Origin: Epiperipatus broadwayi
Lineage: Eukaryota; Onychophora; Udeonychophora; Euonychophora; Peripatidae
Direction: 5' to 3'
Assembly (NCBI GenBank): GCA_028023455.1
Contig: JAQFVV010000020.1
Location: forward strand, 12,316,385-12,380,384
Length of the DNA: 64,000 bases
The position numbers and the translations under genes are program-made. The notes under the pieces are model-generated. The model worked only from the letters and a program-made list of their open reading frames with translations, did no database searches and was not told the origin of the DNA. Positions 46,156 through 57,197 of this stretch are shown one piece after another (position 1 is the first letter of the stretch; each line of letters starts with the position of its first letter).

Positions 46156-46575
46156 TAGTAGATATTCTGCAAAACTTGTTAAGAGCTTATTTGCGAGCTC
46201 TCTATATAAAAATAACTATGACTTCAACATTTTGATACTCATATTTATTATGCAAGGACTGTATTAATACTTATCTGACCAATTCTTATTAATTCTGAGA
46301 TCTTAAGATAAAGATAGCTATAAGATCTTCACTTGCATTTCTGTGACATTTTCATCAATGCTAGTGAAGATAACATCATATGACAATCAAAATTTTTCAT
46401 TTTTATTGTCACTGCATTAAATTTAAGCTGATTAATTCAGATTAACTTTAAGAACTCCTCATCTATAGGATTATTACACTACTTCTACAAATAATAAAGC
46501 CACTTTATATTGTACTCATATTTTTTTATTGCAGTAGTACCCATGTGACCAACTCAGATTATCTTGGGATTGTAA

Positions 46576-49050
46576 AATAAAGATAACTTTAAGCTAATCC
46601 CTTGTAAGATTATGATAATTGTCTCCAGCTACATTGACAGATATAAAAATTCTAAAAAAAGTTTAAAGATGTTCTCATTTTTGACACAAACTTCTTGTCA
46701 TAATCAAGCAAGGAAATGTGTTAACCACTACACCTCAAGATTATAAATTTAATCACATTTTATTCAGGTAAATCTTAATTACAGTCCTCTGTATGGTTTA
46801 ATATAATAGTAAAATGATGAATTCTGAAATTAAAAGTGCACAGACATGGTTCAGCACTTGAATTTTTGTTGCTAATATTCCTAATGAACTCATTGTTTTA
46901 TTAAATATAGTTGTTAATTATTTTAACAAAAACGTTATATTAATGAATATCCATTCCACAGTCTTATTGTAATAGACAATTGTATATATATATATCTTTA
47001 AATATATAAATGGTAATACATTTAACTCACAGAAAAATCGCATGAGTTTTCATTATTTTTATTTCCAGATATTTTCCTTATTTATTTTTATATTTTATTA
47101 TTTGTTTGAGTTCTTTTTCCTAGTATTAGAAATACTATGAAGAGACTTGAATGAAATAATTTGTCCTTTTGCATTGTTAGAAAAATTTACAAAACTGCAT
47201 ATTTAGAGGTTTCTTACAATTATTTATAGTTTTTTTATTTATTTGAAATTAAAATATTTACTTCTATATAAAAGCTTTGCTGATTCCTGGACTAAAAATT
47301 TAAGGAAGAGGATGTCTATTGAATGAAAGGGATTATAGGAACCTTTAGCGTAGACATTTTTATATGCTACCATATATTTATTGTATGGGCAAAACTGAAT
47401 TTATAAACAGATAAATCTAAATAATTGCTTAAGGTACCAAATAATATAAAACATGTGAAGTGTCATAAATCATAAAAAAATATTAATTTTTATTGAACAA
47501 CAGTAAATTTAAAAAAAAATTAAAAAAATCAGAAGCGTTCCTGAAATCGGTTCCACTACTATTCATCAGGTGGAATTACATCACAATTGGTATATGCATA
47601 ACTCTCATAGGATATTGATCACAATGATGTAATAAATGTTTTTGCTGAAAACTGAAGTAAAAATTAATTGTAATTTTACATAAGTTTTTTCTGCTGTAAA
47701 TGATTATATATTTTATATAAATATAACTACTAGTTTATATTCTAAATAATGTGTTTTTCTTATTTACTATTAATAATTTATATACTAAGACACTCAAGTC
47801 TCTTACTAGATTGAATACACATACATATACGTATATGAATTGTACTTTCAGCAAACCTTTTTTTATATTAATTAAATCCTTTGTTTCTCAATTTTAATTA
47901 AATAGATGTTTAAAAAAAATTTTATTTTAATTTTTTCATATAAATTAATTAAAATTTATCTTTTCTATTTTAATTATAAATTGTAAAATTTAAAAAAAAG
48001 TAGTATAATTGTTTTGTTTTTTTAAAATTTACTATAAATTTAAATAGGAGTAAGTACCTATAAGAATATATGTCACTTTGTTTTGAAAATAGTCTAAAAA
48101 TATTTTTTATAAAACAAAGGATTGACAAATTGATGAAAACTTATGCAAATTATGATAGAAAGTTATCTATGTAAACTATGACAAATGTTAGCAATTAATA
48201 AGTTGTAAAATACATTAATTACAAAGTAGCAGAAGTTTAACAGTTGCAATCAGTAATAAGATTTAATAAAAACAAACTTTATAGCGTATTAGAATTAATT
48301 TGTTAAATGAAACTTTCTGTAGAATCAGGAAAGAAAATAAAGATCACATTTAGATCGAAGGGATGCCTCTCTTTAAAGTTATTAAACCACACTGGACATT
48401 ATTACGTTAAGCTAACACATAAATATAATGAGCCATTACAACCAGCTATTGCTATGTAAAAGGATTTATGAATACTCATCAAGCTATAACTATATATCAT
48501 ATAGAAGTTGTTCATTTATATTTAAAGTTGTACTAAAAATTATTTAAAGTTTTTGTAATATGTAACAAATAAAATGTTAAATGATCCATGCAAATAAACA
48601 TTCCATAAAAATAACAAAGCTAAGAAATTATAAAAATTACCATAAAATAAAAATTACAAAAAAATGGAAAATTTAAACATTTTTAAAGTTAATTATTTTA
48701 AGCTTATTGTAAATTGTACATTTAGATAATACATTAGTTCTAAAATTAAAATATTTAAAATATTCTAAACATATTCTACATTAAATAATAAAAAAAGATG
48801 TAGTATAAATATATGTAGCTTTCATTCTTAAGTTATTTTTTCCCGAAAATGGGAATCCTTCAGTCATCAAACCCAGTCTCTGCTCTGATTTCGTTTTTTA
48901 CATAATTTTAGGAATTTGTTTTTTGTCATTTACAAAGGTAAAAAAATACAATAAAATATCTAACTAAAATGGGTCAATCTACGCACATACACATATTTGT
49001 ATATATATGTAAAATAAATAAAATGTCCGTTAATTAAAAACAAAATTGTA
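46576..49050. other. AT-rich DNA; one isolated CTGATGA motif
   Basis: No gene is recognised. At 47545-47585 the minus strand has CCTGATGAATAGTAGTGG and GAACGC downstream, resembling a Penelope-like terminus, but GAAA is missing and no arm or coding remnant is seen. Confidence 0.4.
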
Positions 49051-49265
49051 ATTATAATTGAAATAATAAATGTAACGGTTTACAAACTATTACAAACAAT
49101 CCTTAAATCCACAGAAGTATTTTCGGTTAATTTCTTAAACCTGCCTCTACTGCCATTAAATTAAAAAAAAAAAAGTGGCAGCAAACGTCCGTCAATTCAA
49201 ATCCCACAAATTTCGTATTTTAATGTTAGCAGCTTGTCGATTTATTAAATGCATTTTATTCCCGT

Positions 49266-49998
49266 TTATAAAAATTGCCTCTTTAATTTTCTTTTACTTT
49301 GGTTTCTCTCCTCAAGAAGAATTTTCACATTTTCAAAATCAAATTTAAATTTATATTTACATGTTTTTTCATGATCAAAGAAAACTGAAGGAGATATTAA
49401 ATCACCATTATTTTTACTTTTTACATGCTTATATAATAATTCATGCTCTCTCAATATCTTCTCAATACTGCACCTAGATTTACCTATATATGATAGCATA
49501 CAATCACAAAAAATTGATATATGACATTACTTTTCTGCTTGACAGGTATGACATCCTTAGAATTATTGACTAATTTATTAATATTGTTTGGAATGTAGAA
49601 TGAAACATTAAACACATTCTTATATATATCATTAAAAAATTTTACTTGTGGATTTGAAATAATTGGAATAGATATCGATGTTTACTATTAATCTTCATTT
49701 CATTTAAATCATTATAACTTTTTTTGAATTGACATAAAGTATTGTTTATTTGTTCCATGTTTATAACCAACATCAAGCAATTCTTTGGCAAATATTTCAA
49801 TATTTTTCAGTTTATCACTTTGATAATGACATAATTTTTTATTCTGAAACAAAAAAGATCTAAAACTTGCCATCTTATGCATCATTGGTACTTTTGATTT
49901 ACAATTTATATATTCTTTTTTTTTTTGCAGTGGCTTAATTATTAATTTATAATTTAATATACTGTTATCTCTTGTAATAATTGAATCTAAATATTTAA
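49266..49998 (-). pseudogene. Penelope-like endonuclease, inverted truncated copy
   Basis: The minus strand starts within the RT-distal segment (YLDSIITRDNSILNYKLI), passes KVPMMHKMASFRSFLF and, after frameshifts at a poly-A run (49919-49928) and near 49700 and 49510, reaches LSYIGKSRCSIEKILREHEL. It ends FENVKILLEERNQSKRKLKR. The YIG half and R-x-HE are visible. The GIY half is interrupted by an indel. It matches the plus copy at 50302-50919 residue for residue over most of its length. It is non-functional. Confidence 0.85.
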
Positions 49999-50006
49999 TA
50001 TTTAAT

Positions 50007-50919
50007 ATGTGTACTTTTGGAGATATTAAAATTTTCAAAAGATATGTAGATGGTGTTTTTGTTTGTGGAAATACTAATAGTATAACTTTGCTTGTAGATG
50101 GATTAAATAAGGTGAATGGCTTGAAATGGACTATTGAAAAGGAACAGGACAAAAATATTAAATATTTAGATTTAATTATTACAAGAGATAACAGTATATT
50201 AAATTATAAATTAATAATTAAGCCATTGCAAAAAAGAGGATATATAAATTGTAAATCAAAAGTACCAATGATGCATAAGATGGCAAGTTTTAGATCTTTT
50301 TTTGTTTCGGATTGAAAAATTTTCTCATTACCAAAGTGATAAACTGAAAAATATTGAAATATTTGCCAAAGAATTGCTTGATGTTGGTTATAAAATGGAA
50401 CAAATAAAAAATACTTTATGTCAATTTAAAAAAAGTTATAATGATTTAAAGGAAATGAAGATTAATAGTAAACAATGGATATCTATTCAATTTATTTCAA
50501 ATCCACAAGTGAAATTTTTTAAGGATATATATAAAAATGTGTTTAATGTTTCATTCTACAATCCAAACAATATTAATAAATTAGTCAATAATTCTAAGGA
50601 TGTCATACCTGTCAAGCAGAAAAGTAATGTCTTATATCAAATTTTTTGTGATTGTATCCTGTCATATATAGGTGAATCTAGGTGCAGTATTGAGAAGAGA
50701 TTGAGGGGGCATGAATTATTATATAAGCATGTAAAAAGTAAAAATAATGATGATTTAATGTCTCCTTCAGTTTTATTTGATCATGATAAAACATGTAAAT
50801 ATAAATTTAAATTTGATTTTGAAAATGTGAAAATTCTTCATGAGGAGAGAAACCATAGTAAAAGAAAAATTAAAGAGGCAATTTTTATAAACAGAAATAA
50901 AATGCATTTAATAAATTGA
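50007..50919 (+). pseudogene. Penelope-like RT tail and GIY-YIG endonuclease
   Basis: The first frame (50007-50315) opens in the RT domain with IFKRYVDGVFVCGN: the YVDD box reads YVDG, so one catalytic Asp is gone. YLDLIITRDNSILNYKL and a KRGYINCKSKVP segment follow. A frameshift near 50300 leads to 50302-50919. This has FISNPQVKFFKDIYKNVFNV (RT-endonuclease linker), then SNVLYQIFCDCILSYIGESR (GIY-YIG core, with Y-x-I and YIG), CSIEKRLRGHEL (Arg and His of the active region), and the C-terminal ERNHSKRKIKEAIFINRNK. The ATG positions are not native starts. The 5' part of the element is missing. Confidence 0.9.
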
Positions 50920-51009
50920 CAGGCTGCTAACATTAAAATATGAGATTCATGGGATTTGAAGTGATAACATTTGCTTCTGCTTTTTTTTTTTTTTTTTAAT
51001 TTAATGGCA

Positions 51010-51050
51010 GTTGAGGCAGGTTTAAGAAATTAATTGAAAGTATTTCTGCA
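51010..51050 (+). ncRNA. Degenerate hammerhead-like core after the Penelope-like ORF
   Basis: GTTGAGGCAGG, then AAATTAATTGAAAGTATTTC. The mirror copy on the minus strand (49152-49112) has stem II GGTT/AACC followed by GAAA, better preserved than here. The CTGANGA strand is altered to TTGAGGC with an extra base, so this is a relic. Confidence 0.35.
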
Positions 51051-51110
51051 GATTTAAAGATTGTTTGTAATAGTTTATAAACAGTTAAATTTATTATTTC
51101 AATTATAATA

Positions 51111-51742
51111 TATATATATGATCACTAGATGGAGCGTTACCAATAGCTCCTAACAAGCTTTGTTTACATAAACGCCAAGAGAGATAGAATTCAATATCTC
51201 TTTCATTGTCTCCCACCTCCAGACCATGGTTTCGAGCTACTTGGCTCACGTCAGTGAAAGGTTGGAAGACTAGAAACTAGATCTAAATGATAACTCTAGA
51301 ATCAGCATTTATCAAACACATTTCTATCAGTTTGTTAAAAGCAAGTTACAAAATTATAACTTGTTTGTTTATCATAAATGTACCTTGAAGGTTTTTGCAA
51401 TGATATATATTGCAGAGGCTTTTACTATATGGTGAAACTGAACTGATTTCAGACCCATGTAGCTATCTTGTTTATTAAACTGGATTTGCAGACAATACAT
51501 GTCTGAGAAATTTCATGCTTTCAAACTGATGGAAACATGTTTGATAAATGCTGATTTTAGAGTTAGTATTTAGATCTAGTTTTTAGTCTTCCAACCCTTC
51601 ACTAATGTGAGCCAACTAACTCAAAATCATGGTCTGGAGATGGGAGACAATGGAAGAGATATTGAATTCTATCTCTCTCGGCATTTATATAAACAAAGCT
51701 TGTTAGGAGCTATTGGTAAAGCTCTATCTAGTGATCATAAAA
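51111..51742. mobile_element. HHR-foldback family, 630-bp copy
   Basis: Arms of about 220 bp (51117-51335 and 51522-51740) are inverted copies: TATGATCACTAGAT at both outer ends, AATAGCTCCTAACAAGCTTT, AGAGATAGAATTCAATATCT and GATCTAAAT further in. The ~185-bp centre has no open frame. AGCTCCTAACAAGCTTTG links it to the copies at 14620, 21490 and 45900. The left arm carries a hammerhead, and the right arm's is degraded. Confidence 0.85.
51216..51260 (-). ncRNA. Hammerhead-like motif in foldback arm
   Basis: Minus strand: stem I CTTTCA with TGGAGG (6 bp with two G-T), core CTGACGT (A9 replaced by T), stem II GAGC/GCTC with a CAAGTA loop, GAAA, stem III ACC/GGT with an AT loop, C as H17 (GUC). 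All three helices form, and only one core base deviates. Confidence 0.6.
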
Positions 51743-52345
51743 TGCGAGCTAAAAGCAAGTTATGAAATTTATAATTTGTTTTGTTTATATATATAAATTA
51801 CATCAATAAAATATAAAATACTGTACAAATAATTATTTGGTCAATTTCTTTTACAAATTAATATTTAAATATGCACTTAAAATTATAAGTTAATTGTAAT
51901 TTTTTATAATTAAAAATTTTTATGTATTGAAGTAATATTTGAATTACAATGTAAAAATATAGTAATTAAAATTATATGTACTTCATATCTTCTATGAGTT
52001 TATTTTGATTAATCTAAATACTAATAAAAGTATTCATGCATTTTTTTCTTTTCATAAAAAAAGTTTTTTTTTAAAAAACAAAAAACAAATATACCTTTTA
52101 TAAAAAAATAATATCTTACAAAACTATAGTGGACTGTCATGTTTGATATCTTATTAAAACAAAATTATTTCAAGATGATACATTGCACACATAAATATGG
52201 TATATTCATTTTTTCTAGACATCCATACAAATGACTAATGATAAAATTGATTATTTCTTAAAACAAGAACATTAAATTAATGTTTTTAAGCTAAATTCTT
52301 ATATATATATAAATAACTATAACTGTTAAATGTTTGTATTTTTAA
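51743..52345. other. AT-rich DNA without recognised feature
   Basis: Nothing supported between the two foldback structures. Confidence 0.4.
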
Positions 52346-52348
52346 ATT

Positions 52349-52872
52349 ATATAATAATAATTCAAACAAATTTATTTAACACAGTATTCAAAATTAAATA
52401 ATATATTCTTTACCGGAAGTACTTTCGATTGTTTCACTGACAATCTTTATCAACCATTAATACAAATGTAAAGAAAATAAAAACTTGCATTACCCATCAT
52501 TCAATCCATTCAAATTTCCCACAATTCTGTTGTTTTTATATTAGCTGATTGTCTAATCATTAAACCATCTCTATTCCTAGATATCATCATTGCCTCCTTA
52601 TAATGAAAAACGAAAAATTAAGGAGGCAATGATGATATCTAGGAATAGAGATGGTTTAATGAATAGACAATCAGTTAATATAAAAACAACAGGATTGTGG
52701 AAAATTTGAATGGATTGAATGATGGGTAATGCAAGTTTTTATTTTCTGTACATTTGTATTAATGGTTGCTAAAGATTATCAGTGAAACAATCAAGAGTAC
52801 TTCCAGTAAAGAATATATTATTTAAAATTTTGAATACTATGTTAAATAAATTTGTTTGAATTATTATATATA
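52349..52872. mobile_element. Palindromic pair of Penelope-like 3' ends
   Basis: Arms 52349-52602 and 52613-52872 are near-identical inverted copies with only ~10 bp between them. Each arm, read outward, begins in coding sequence: KIKEAMMISRNRDGLMNRQ (plus, 52616-52672), the C-terminal motif of Penelope-like endonucleases (compare KIKEAIFINRNK at 50870-50905). A 3' untranslated end follows with a hammerhead-like segment and a TTTAAATT tail. Only the last ~20 codons remain in each arm. The family differs from the one at 49-51 kb. Confidence 0.82.
52412..52458 (-). ncRNA. Hammerhead-like motif, left arm of the palindrome
   Basis: Minus strand: TTGATAA (in place of CTGATGA), stem II GATTGT/ACAATC (6 bp) with a CAGTGAA loop, GAAA, minimal stem III AG/CT with a TA loop, and T as H17. 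Stem II and GAAA are well kept, but two core substitutions argue against activity. Confidence 0.45.
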
Positions 52873-53640
52873 TATTGTGATGATTTCACATACTGTGATC
52901 ACACATATAGATATTTAACATTTAAAGAATATTAAATATTGTGTTTGGAATCCTAAAAAGTGAGGTTAAAAAAATTATAAACAAAGAAATGTTTTAATTA
53001 AGAAAAGAGAGGGAATTAGAATCAAAAAGATTCGTATCTTTTACCCTCCAAAGTTCAGATTTTAGAAAGAATAGAAATATTAAGGTTAGAAATATCGATA
53101 TCATGTTTTAGTGTAAGATTAAAAAATGAGAAAGGAAATATAAATAAAATAGAAACTTAATGATGTAAAAAAAAGCGATAGTTGGGGAGTTTAATAAAAT
53201 ATAAGTAAAATTTAGAATACAACGGAAGATAAAGATCTGTTCTTAAAATTACACATTTTGATGAAAAATGAAATGCATATGTGAATGTATGAATAAAGAG
53301 AGCAAGGTTTATTGCATGTCAAAATGAGATAATTTTATTAAAGAAAGTGATTGATAAATAAATGTAAAATATTATATTATAAAATTATATCAAATTAAAA
53401 GAAATTTTGTATAAGTTGTTGAAAGCATTTTAAAGTAAAAAGATGTGAAATAAAAACCAAGCAGGAAATCAAGATAAAGAAAGAATTTGAAAAATAAAGG
53501 ACATTAATTAATTAATTAATTAAAAAACAGTATTGGTCGAGACTTTAGTGAGGACACTGCTCTGATAAGAAGCAGAAAAATATAATAGAAAGCAGACATG
53601 AAAAGTTAAATTTGGAAAAAAAGAACAGAAAGCTGAGTCA
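52873..53640. other. AT-rich DNA without recognised feature
   Basis: Only short tracts such as (AATT)n at 53507-53522. Confidence 0.4.
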
Positions 53641-53965
53641 AAGGACCTCGACATAGCAGATTGAAACTGTATGAACATGAAAACAAACTACAACATAAAG
53701 GAAGCTTCAAGGATGTGTGGCTAAGGGCCAGTCACGATCGCCGGTCGATCCAGACTCCCGTGCTTTAATGGTTCGCGTCTCGATGTAACATCTGCCAACA
53801 TAGCGCCTGCTGGAGGGTTCATTTTTGCCTTGTCCTTGATGTCCAAAATATGGAGGAGTTCCCACAAACAATTTTAACCAAAGAGTGACCGTTCCCTGCT
53901 AAAGAAGTGGAGAAATTCTACGGGAAGGTCAGCAAGACTCCAAGTTAATTCAAAGACTTAATAAC
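53641..53965. other. CpG-rich complex-sequence patch
   Basis: CpG dinucleotides cluster at 53736-53815 (CACGATCGCCGGTCGATCC, GGTTCGCGTCTCGATG, TAGCGCC) in a window where CpG is otherwise rare. A plus-strand frame gives GQSRSPVDPDSRALMVRVSM before a stop. The patch ends at CCTAG-GTAATT, a splice-donor-like junction. No family is recognised. It could be an old exon, a retroelement leader or a young insertion. Confidence 0.35.
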
Positions 53966-56900
53966 CTAGGTAATTATGTATAATACATTTTATATAACTT
54001 ATGTGCACATACTTTTAATTTAATGCAATTGCCAATCTCAGATATTAATGAGATAGGCATTAATTAGACTCTTTCTAATATTTGGAATGACTATAAAGGG
54101 ATAATTTATTTTCACAGATTATAATCATTTATCGGATCTTCAATTTTATTTTATTTGTAGCATTATAGCAAATAATCTGTTTTTATTGTTTGTAAATGAT
54201 TTAGAGTGTTTCTTTTTATTATAATTTATTGTATTAAATATTTATTATTGATTTAAATCTGTTTCGTCTCGTTCTTCACCACTCCAAAAAGTAATATAGT
54301 CGTAGGGTTTGGGAAAATAATTATTATTCATTTTGAGTACTGAATTAACACGTGAAGCTAGTGGTGCAGTATTTTGATCTCATTAAAATTTATAAATATC
54401 CAAGTGCTGTAACTCTGTAAAATCTTACAGCAGTCGGGAGATAGTTGATCAGGGAATATAACCTGGGGCTACACCCATATAGCATACAGGTTCAGTCAAG
54501 TATGGATATAGACTCATTTATGTCTGTATGTTCTCTCTGCTTGTGGTAGCAGAAAGTGGACAATCTTGAATTTTAAGAATTCCCCATTATATATAAATAA
54601 AAGGGAAGTTAAGCTTTCGATCGGTGGGTTTCCATTACAATATATATATAAAATAAACAATATATACAATGACTACATAAAAGTAGTCAACTCTTAAGCA
54701 ATATCAATAACAATCAATAAACTCATTATGTATCAAGGCAACCTCCTTTTTGATAAAGATGGATACTTACCCTTATCTGTGGTCCACTATGTTAATATAG
54801 GCATAAAAAATTGCAACTATTTGTTAGTCTGCTTTCAGGATAGGCTACCTGTTTAATGAGGTTTACTTAAACTTCTTTGAATCAATAATCCCACTCTCTT
54901 TAGTCAAGTTGCAATTTTTACAGTTTATATAAAATATTGGACAATAGATAAAGGTAGACATCAATCTTTATTTAAAAAATAAGTTGCCTTGGTAACGGAT
55001 TGAGATTGTTAATTGTTATAAATATTGTTTAAGTGTTGACTGCTTTCATATGTATGCAGTGACAATTTATCCCATATTAATTCTATTTCTTTATTTAGTT
55101 AAATATTTTTTCAAATCCAAAGACATCACTAGAAAATAATTAACCTTTCCAGATATTTTAATTAAATATTATACTATTTAAAAAAAAGATCAAGTATTTA
55201 ATACTATTCTACATGTTTAAATTCATTAATTTTTTTAAGAAATTTCCTATTTATCATGTGGAAAGTGAAATCATATTTATATTTTATTAAATAAATTTAA
55301 AACATTTTTTTATCATTATTATCTAAACTCATGCATATTCCCTGAACTTTGAGTGAGATCAAAATGGAAGTGGCTTTTATTAGTAGAAGGATGGTATTCT
55401 AAAAAAAAAGCATTCTTTCTGAATAACCTGATTATATATATGAACACACATGTATATCACATACAATAGCCTAAGATTATCAATACCAGGAGTTTTCATT
55501 AAGTTATTAAGGCAACCACTATTAATACATATATGTATTGAGATGGTTATGCATCTCGTGGCATAAAACAACATAGTAACATGTGTGCATATACATATAA
55601 AGTTGAAAGAAAAAGTAGAAATAAATACAGACAAAAATTTTTTGTAGATATTTTTTACATTACACTGGAGTGACACTTAAAGATTAAATAATTTTGAATT
55701 AAAAAAAAATATTACAAATAAAATATTTAAAAAGGTCTAATTGATATTTTATTTTTGAAATTAAAACAAGTATGTTTTTATGTTACAATAAATATACTGG
55801 TAATTATAAAATTCCACTATCTATTTTGATTAGATTTTTTTTAATTAAAGCTTGTGTAACATATTTTAATAAATATCTTACAAAAATTGTTTTTGAAAAG
55901 ATTAAAGTAAATTGACAAGAGTAGTAATTATTGCAGTGTTATCACAATCTGTAGCATTCCACAAGTAATTTTAAAATTCACAATTGCATTAAAATATTAA
56001 AATGTCACTCTTTTAAATGCATTACTGAATTATAAGTGCTAATAATTTAATTTCTTCATCCAGGACAACATAGAAGAAACGTTTTCCCTTAAGAGGAAAA
56101 TATCTAGATGTTCGATGTTGTTGGTGAATGATGATAAAATAGTTTATTCTAGATTTAAATCCAATGCAGTCTTTCAACACAATGTAATTAAAAAAAGTCT
56201 GAATAAGTCTTGACAAGTGATTGTATTTATAAGTTTATGCCATGTGATCAGTGAATTCATAATTTTTTTTACTCACAATACTTCACTTTTAAGATTTGTA
56301 CAGAAATATTCTGCTCTTGTTGCAGAAACACTCAGAAACAAATAGAATTGAGAATTCCGAAAGTTTAAAATGCCAAATTTGCAAACAAAATTATTTAAGA
56401 ATGATAGTTAATATTATTTTGAATATTTAAACATTTTATTATCTTAATTAGTAATAAAATAAAATAAACAATTATTTATTTTAAAAATTAAAAATGACTT
56501 ATAATATTATATATTAAACTAAATTATTTCTTGTTTTATTCATGTTAAAGTTTTTATTTTTAATTTAATAATAAACCCACTTATTCAACACCAAGAATAC
56601 ATTTATTTAAGCATTTTACAAGTACATCTTTTCACATTTACTCCATTTTAAAACACAAACATTTGTGTACTCACACATGTTTAAATATAATGTTAAAATT
56701 TAGTATTCTTATTGGTTATTTAGCTATCATAAAAAATTACTATACTTTCTTTTATTATAATTAGTATATTACCTTTTTATTCTGTGTATTTTTCTTTTCA
56801 AAAAATTATTTTTATGTGTGTGTGTGCTTATTTAATTTTAAATATCAACTGCACTTTAGAAAAAAAATAAAACAAATATTTTTGAGATGCTATAGTTGAT

Positions 56901-57100
56901 CAAATCTGCATGGGAGACATCTTGAATAATTTAATAATTTACTCTAATAGATAGTAGTATGTAAGGAAATATGAATATCACTTCCAATCTTATTATTTAG
57001 CATAATAATAGCAATATCCAGAAATATTTGCTTTACTTGATAAGCCAATAAATGTTTTTAGAGTTTATAGTTATGACAATTGATGTAGATATTAAAATAT
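53966..57100. other. AT-rich DNA; weak tRNA-like boxes at 54.4 kb
   Basis: TAGTTGATCAG (54441-54451) fits box A, and GGTTCAGTC lies about 49 bp downstream, followed by complex sequence to about 54600. This may be a decayed SINE. The rest of the stretch shows nothing supported. Confidence 0.3.
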
Positions 57101-57107
57101 AGTGTTA

Positions 57108-57145
57108 CAATATATATAATATATATATTATATATATATTATATA

Positions 57146-57195
<50 letters not shown>
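57108..57195. repeat. (AT)n microsatellite
   Basis: Interrupted TATATATTATATA units pass into pure (TA)n. Confidence 0.95.

Positions 57196-57197
<2 letters not shown>

Larger units (their letters stand above)
45900..46212. mobile_element. HHR-foldback family, copy with three hammerhead cores
   Basis: The outer arms (AGCTTGCAAATAAGCTCTCAAC at 45958 and its mirror ending 46200) enclose one minus-strand and two plus-strand hammerhead segments. The two plus cores are in direct tandem with a 57-bp period. The flank CATATGTCACATGACCTAAT (45903-45922) matches the flank of the 14620 copy. The whole unit is nested in the right arm of the giant inverted repeat. Confidence 0.82.
42970..46575. repeat. 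Giant inverted repeat, ~900-bp arms with nested insertions
   Basis: The left arm, 42970-43872, is matched in reverse complement by the right arm, 44825-46570. Landmarks pair as follows: AGATAATCTG at 42978 with its mirror at 46557, TTAATGCAGTGAC at 43115 with 46411, GAGAATGTCATAAGTACTTA at 43426 with 45776, and CTCATGAAAATAACTC at 43676 with 45025. The longer right arm holds two later insertions (45200-45700 and 45900-46210) missing from the left. The centre, 43873-44824, contains a MITE and an RTE fragment. The left end coincides with the Penelope-like element, so that arm may be cut short. Confidence 0.85.
49055..51110. mobile_element. Head-to-head pair of Penelope-like copies
   Basis: A minus-strand copy (49055-49998) and a plus-strand copy (50002-51110) meet at their truncated 5' ends. 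The left copy corresponds to about 50155-51110 of the right one and is highly similar. The remaining 150 bp of the right copy (50002-50155) separates the arms. Both end with the same 3' region, including a poly-T/poly-A tract and GGCAGTTGAGGCAGG or its counterpart. Inverted, unequally truncated dimers are a recurrent product of Penelope-like insertion. Confidence 0.88.

Noticed and set aside
47545-47585. CTGATGA on the minus strand as a further hammerhead
   Set aside because: GAAA is absent (GATT), no stem II is convincing, and no inverted arm or coding relic surrounds it.
53551-53575. CTGATAAGAAGCAGAAAAAT as a hammerhead
   Set aside because: Spacing between the two core strands is too short for stem II, and no cleavage triplet follows.
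54441-54500. tRNA-derived SINE at 54.4 kb
   Set aside because: Box A fits, but box B is off consensus and no stems, tail or target duplication could be found. It is kept only as a remark.
57108-57195. (AT)n tract as an origin or regulatory element
   Set aside because: A plain dinucleotide microsatellite with no accompanying motif.
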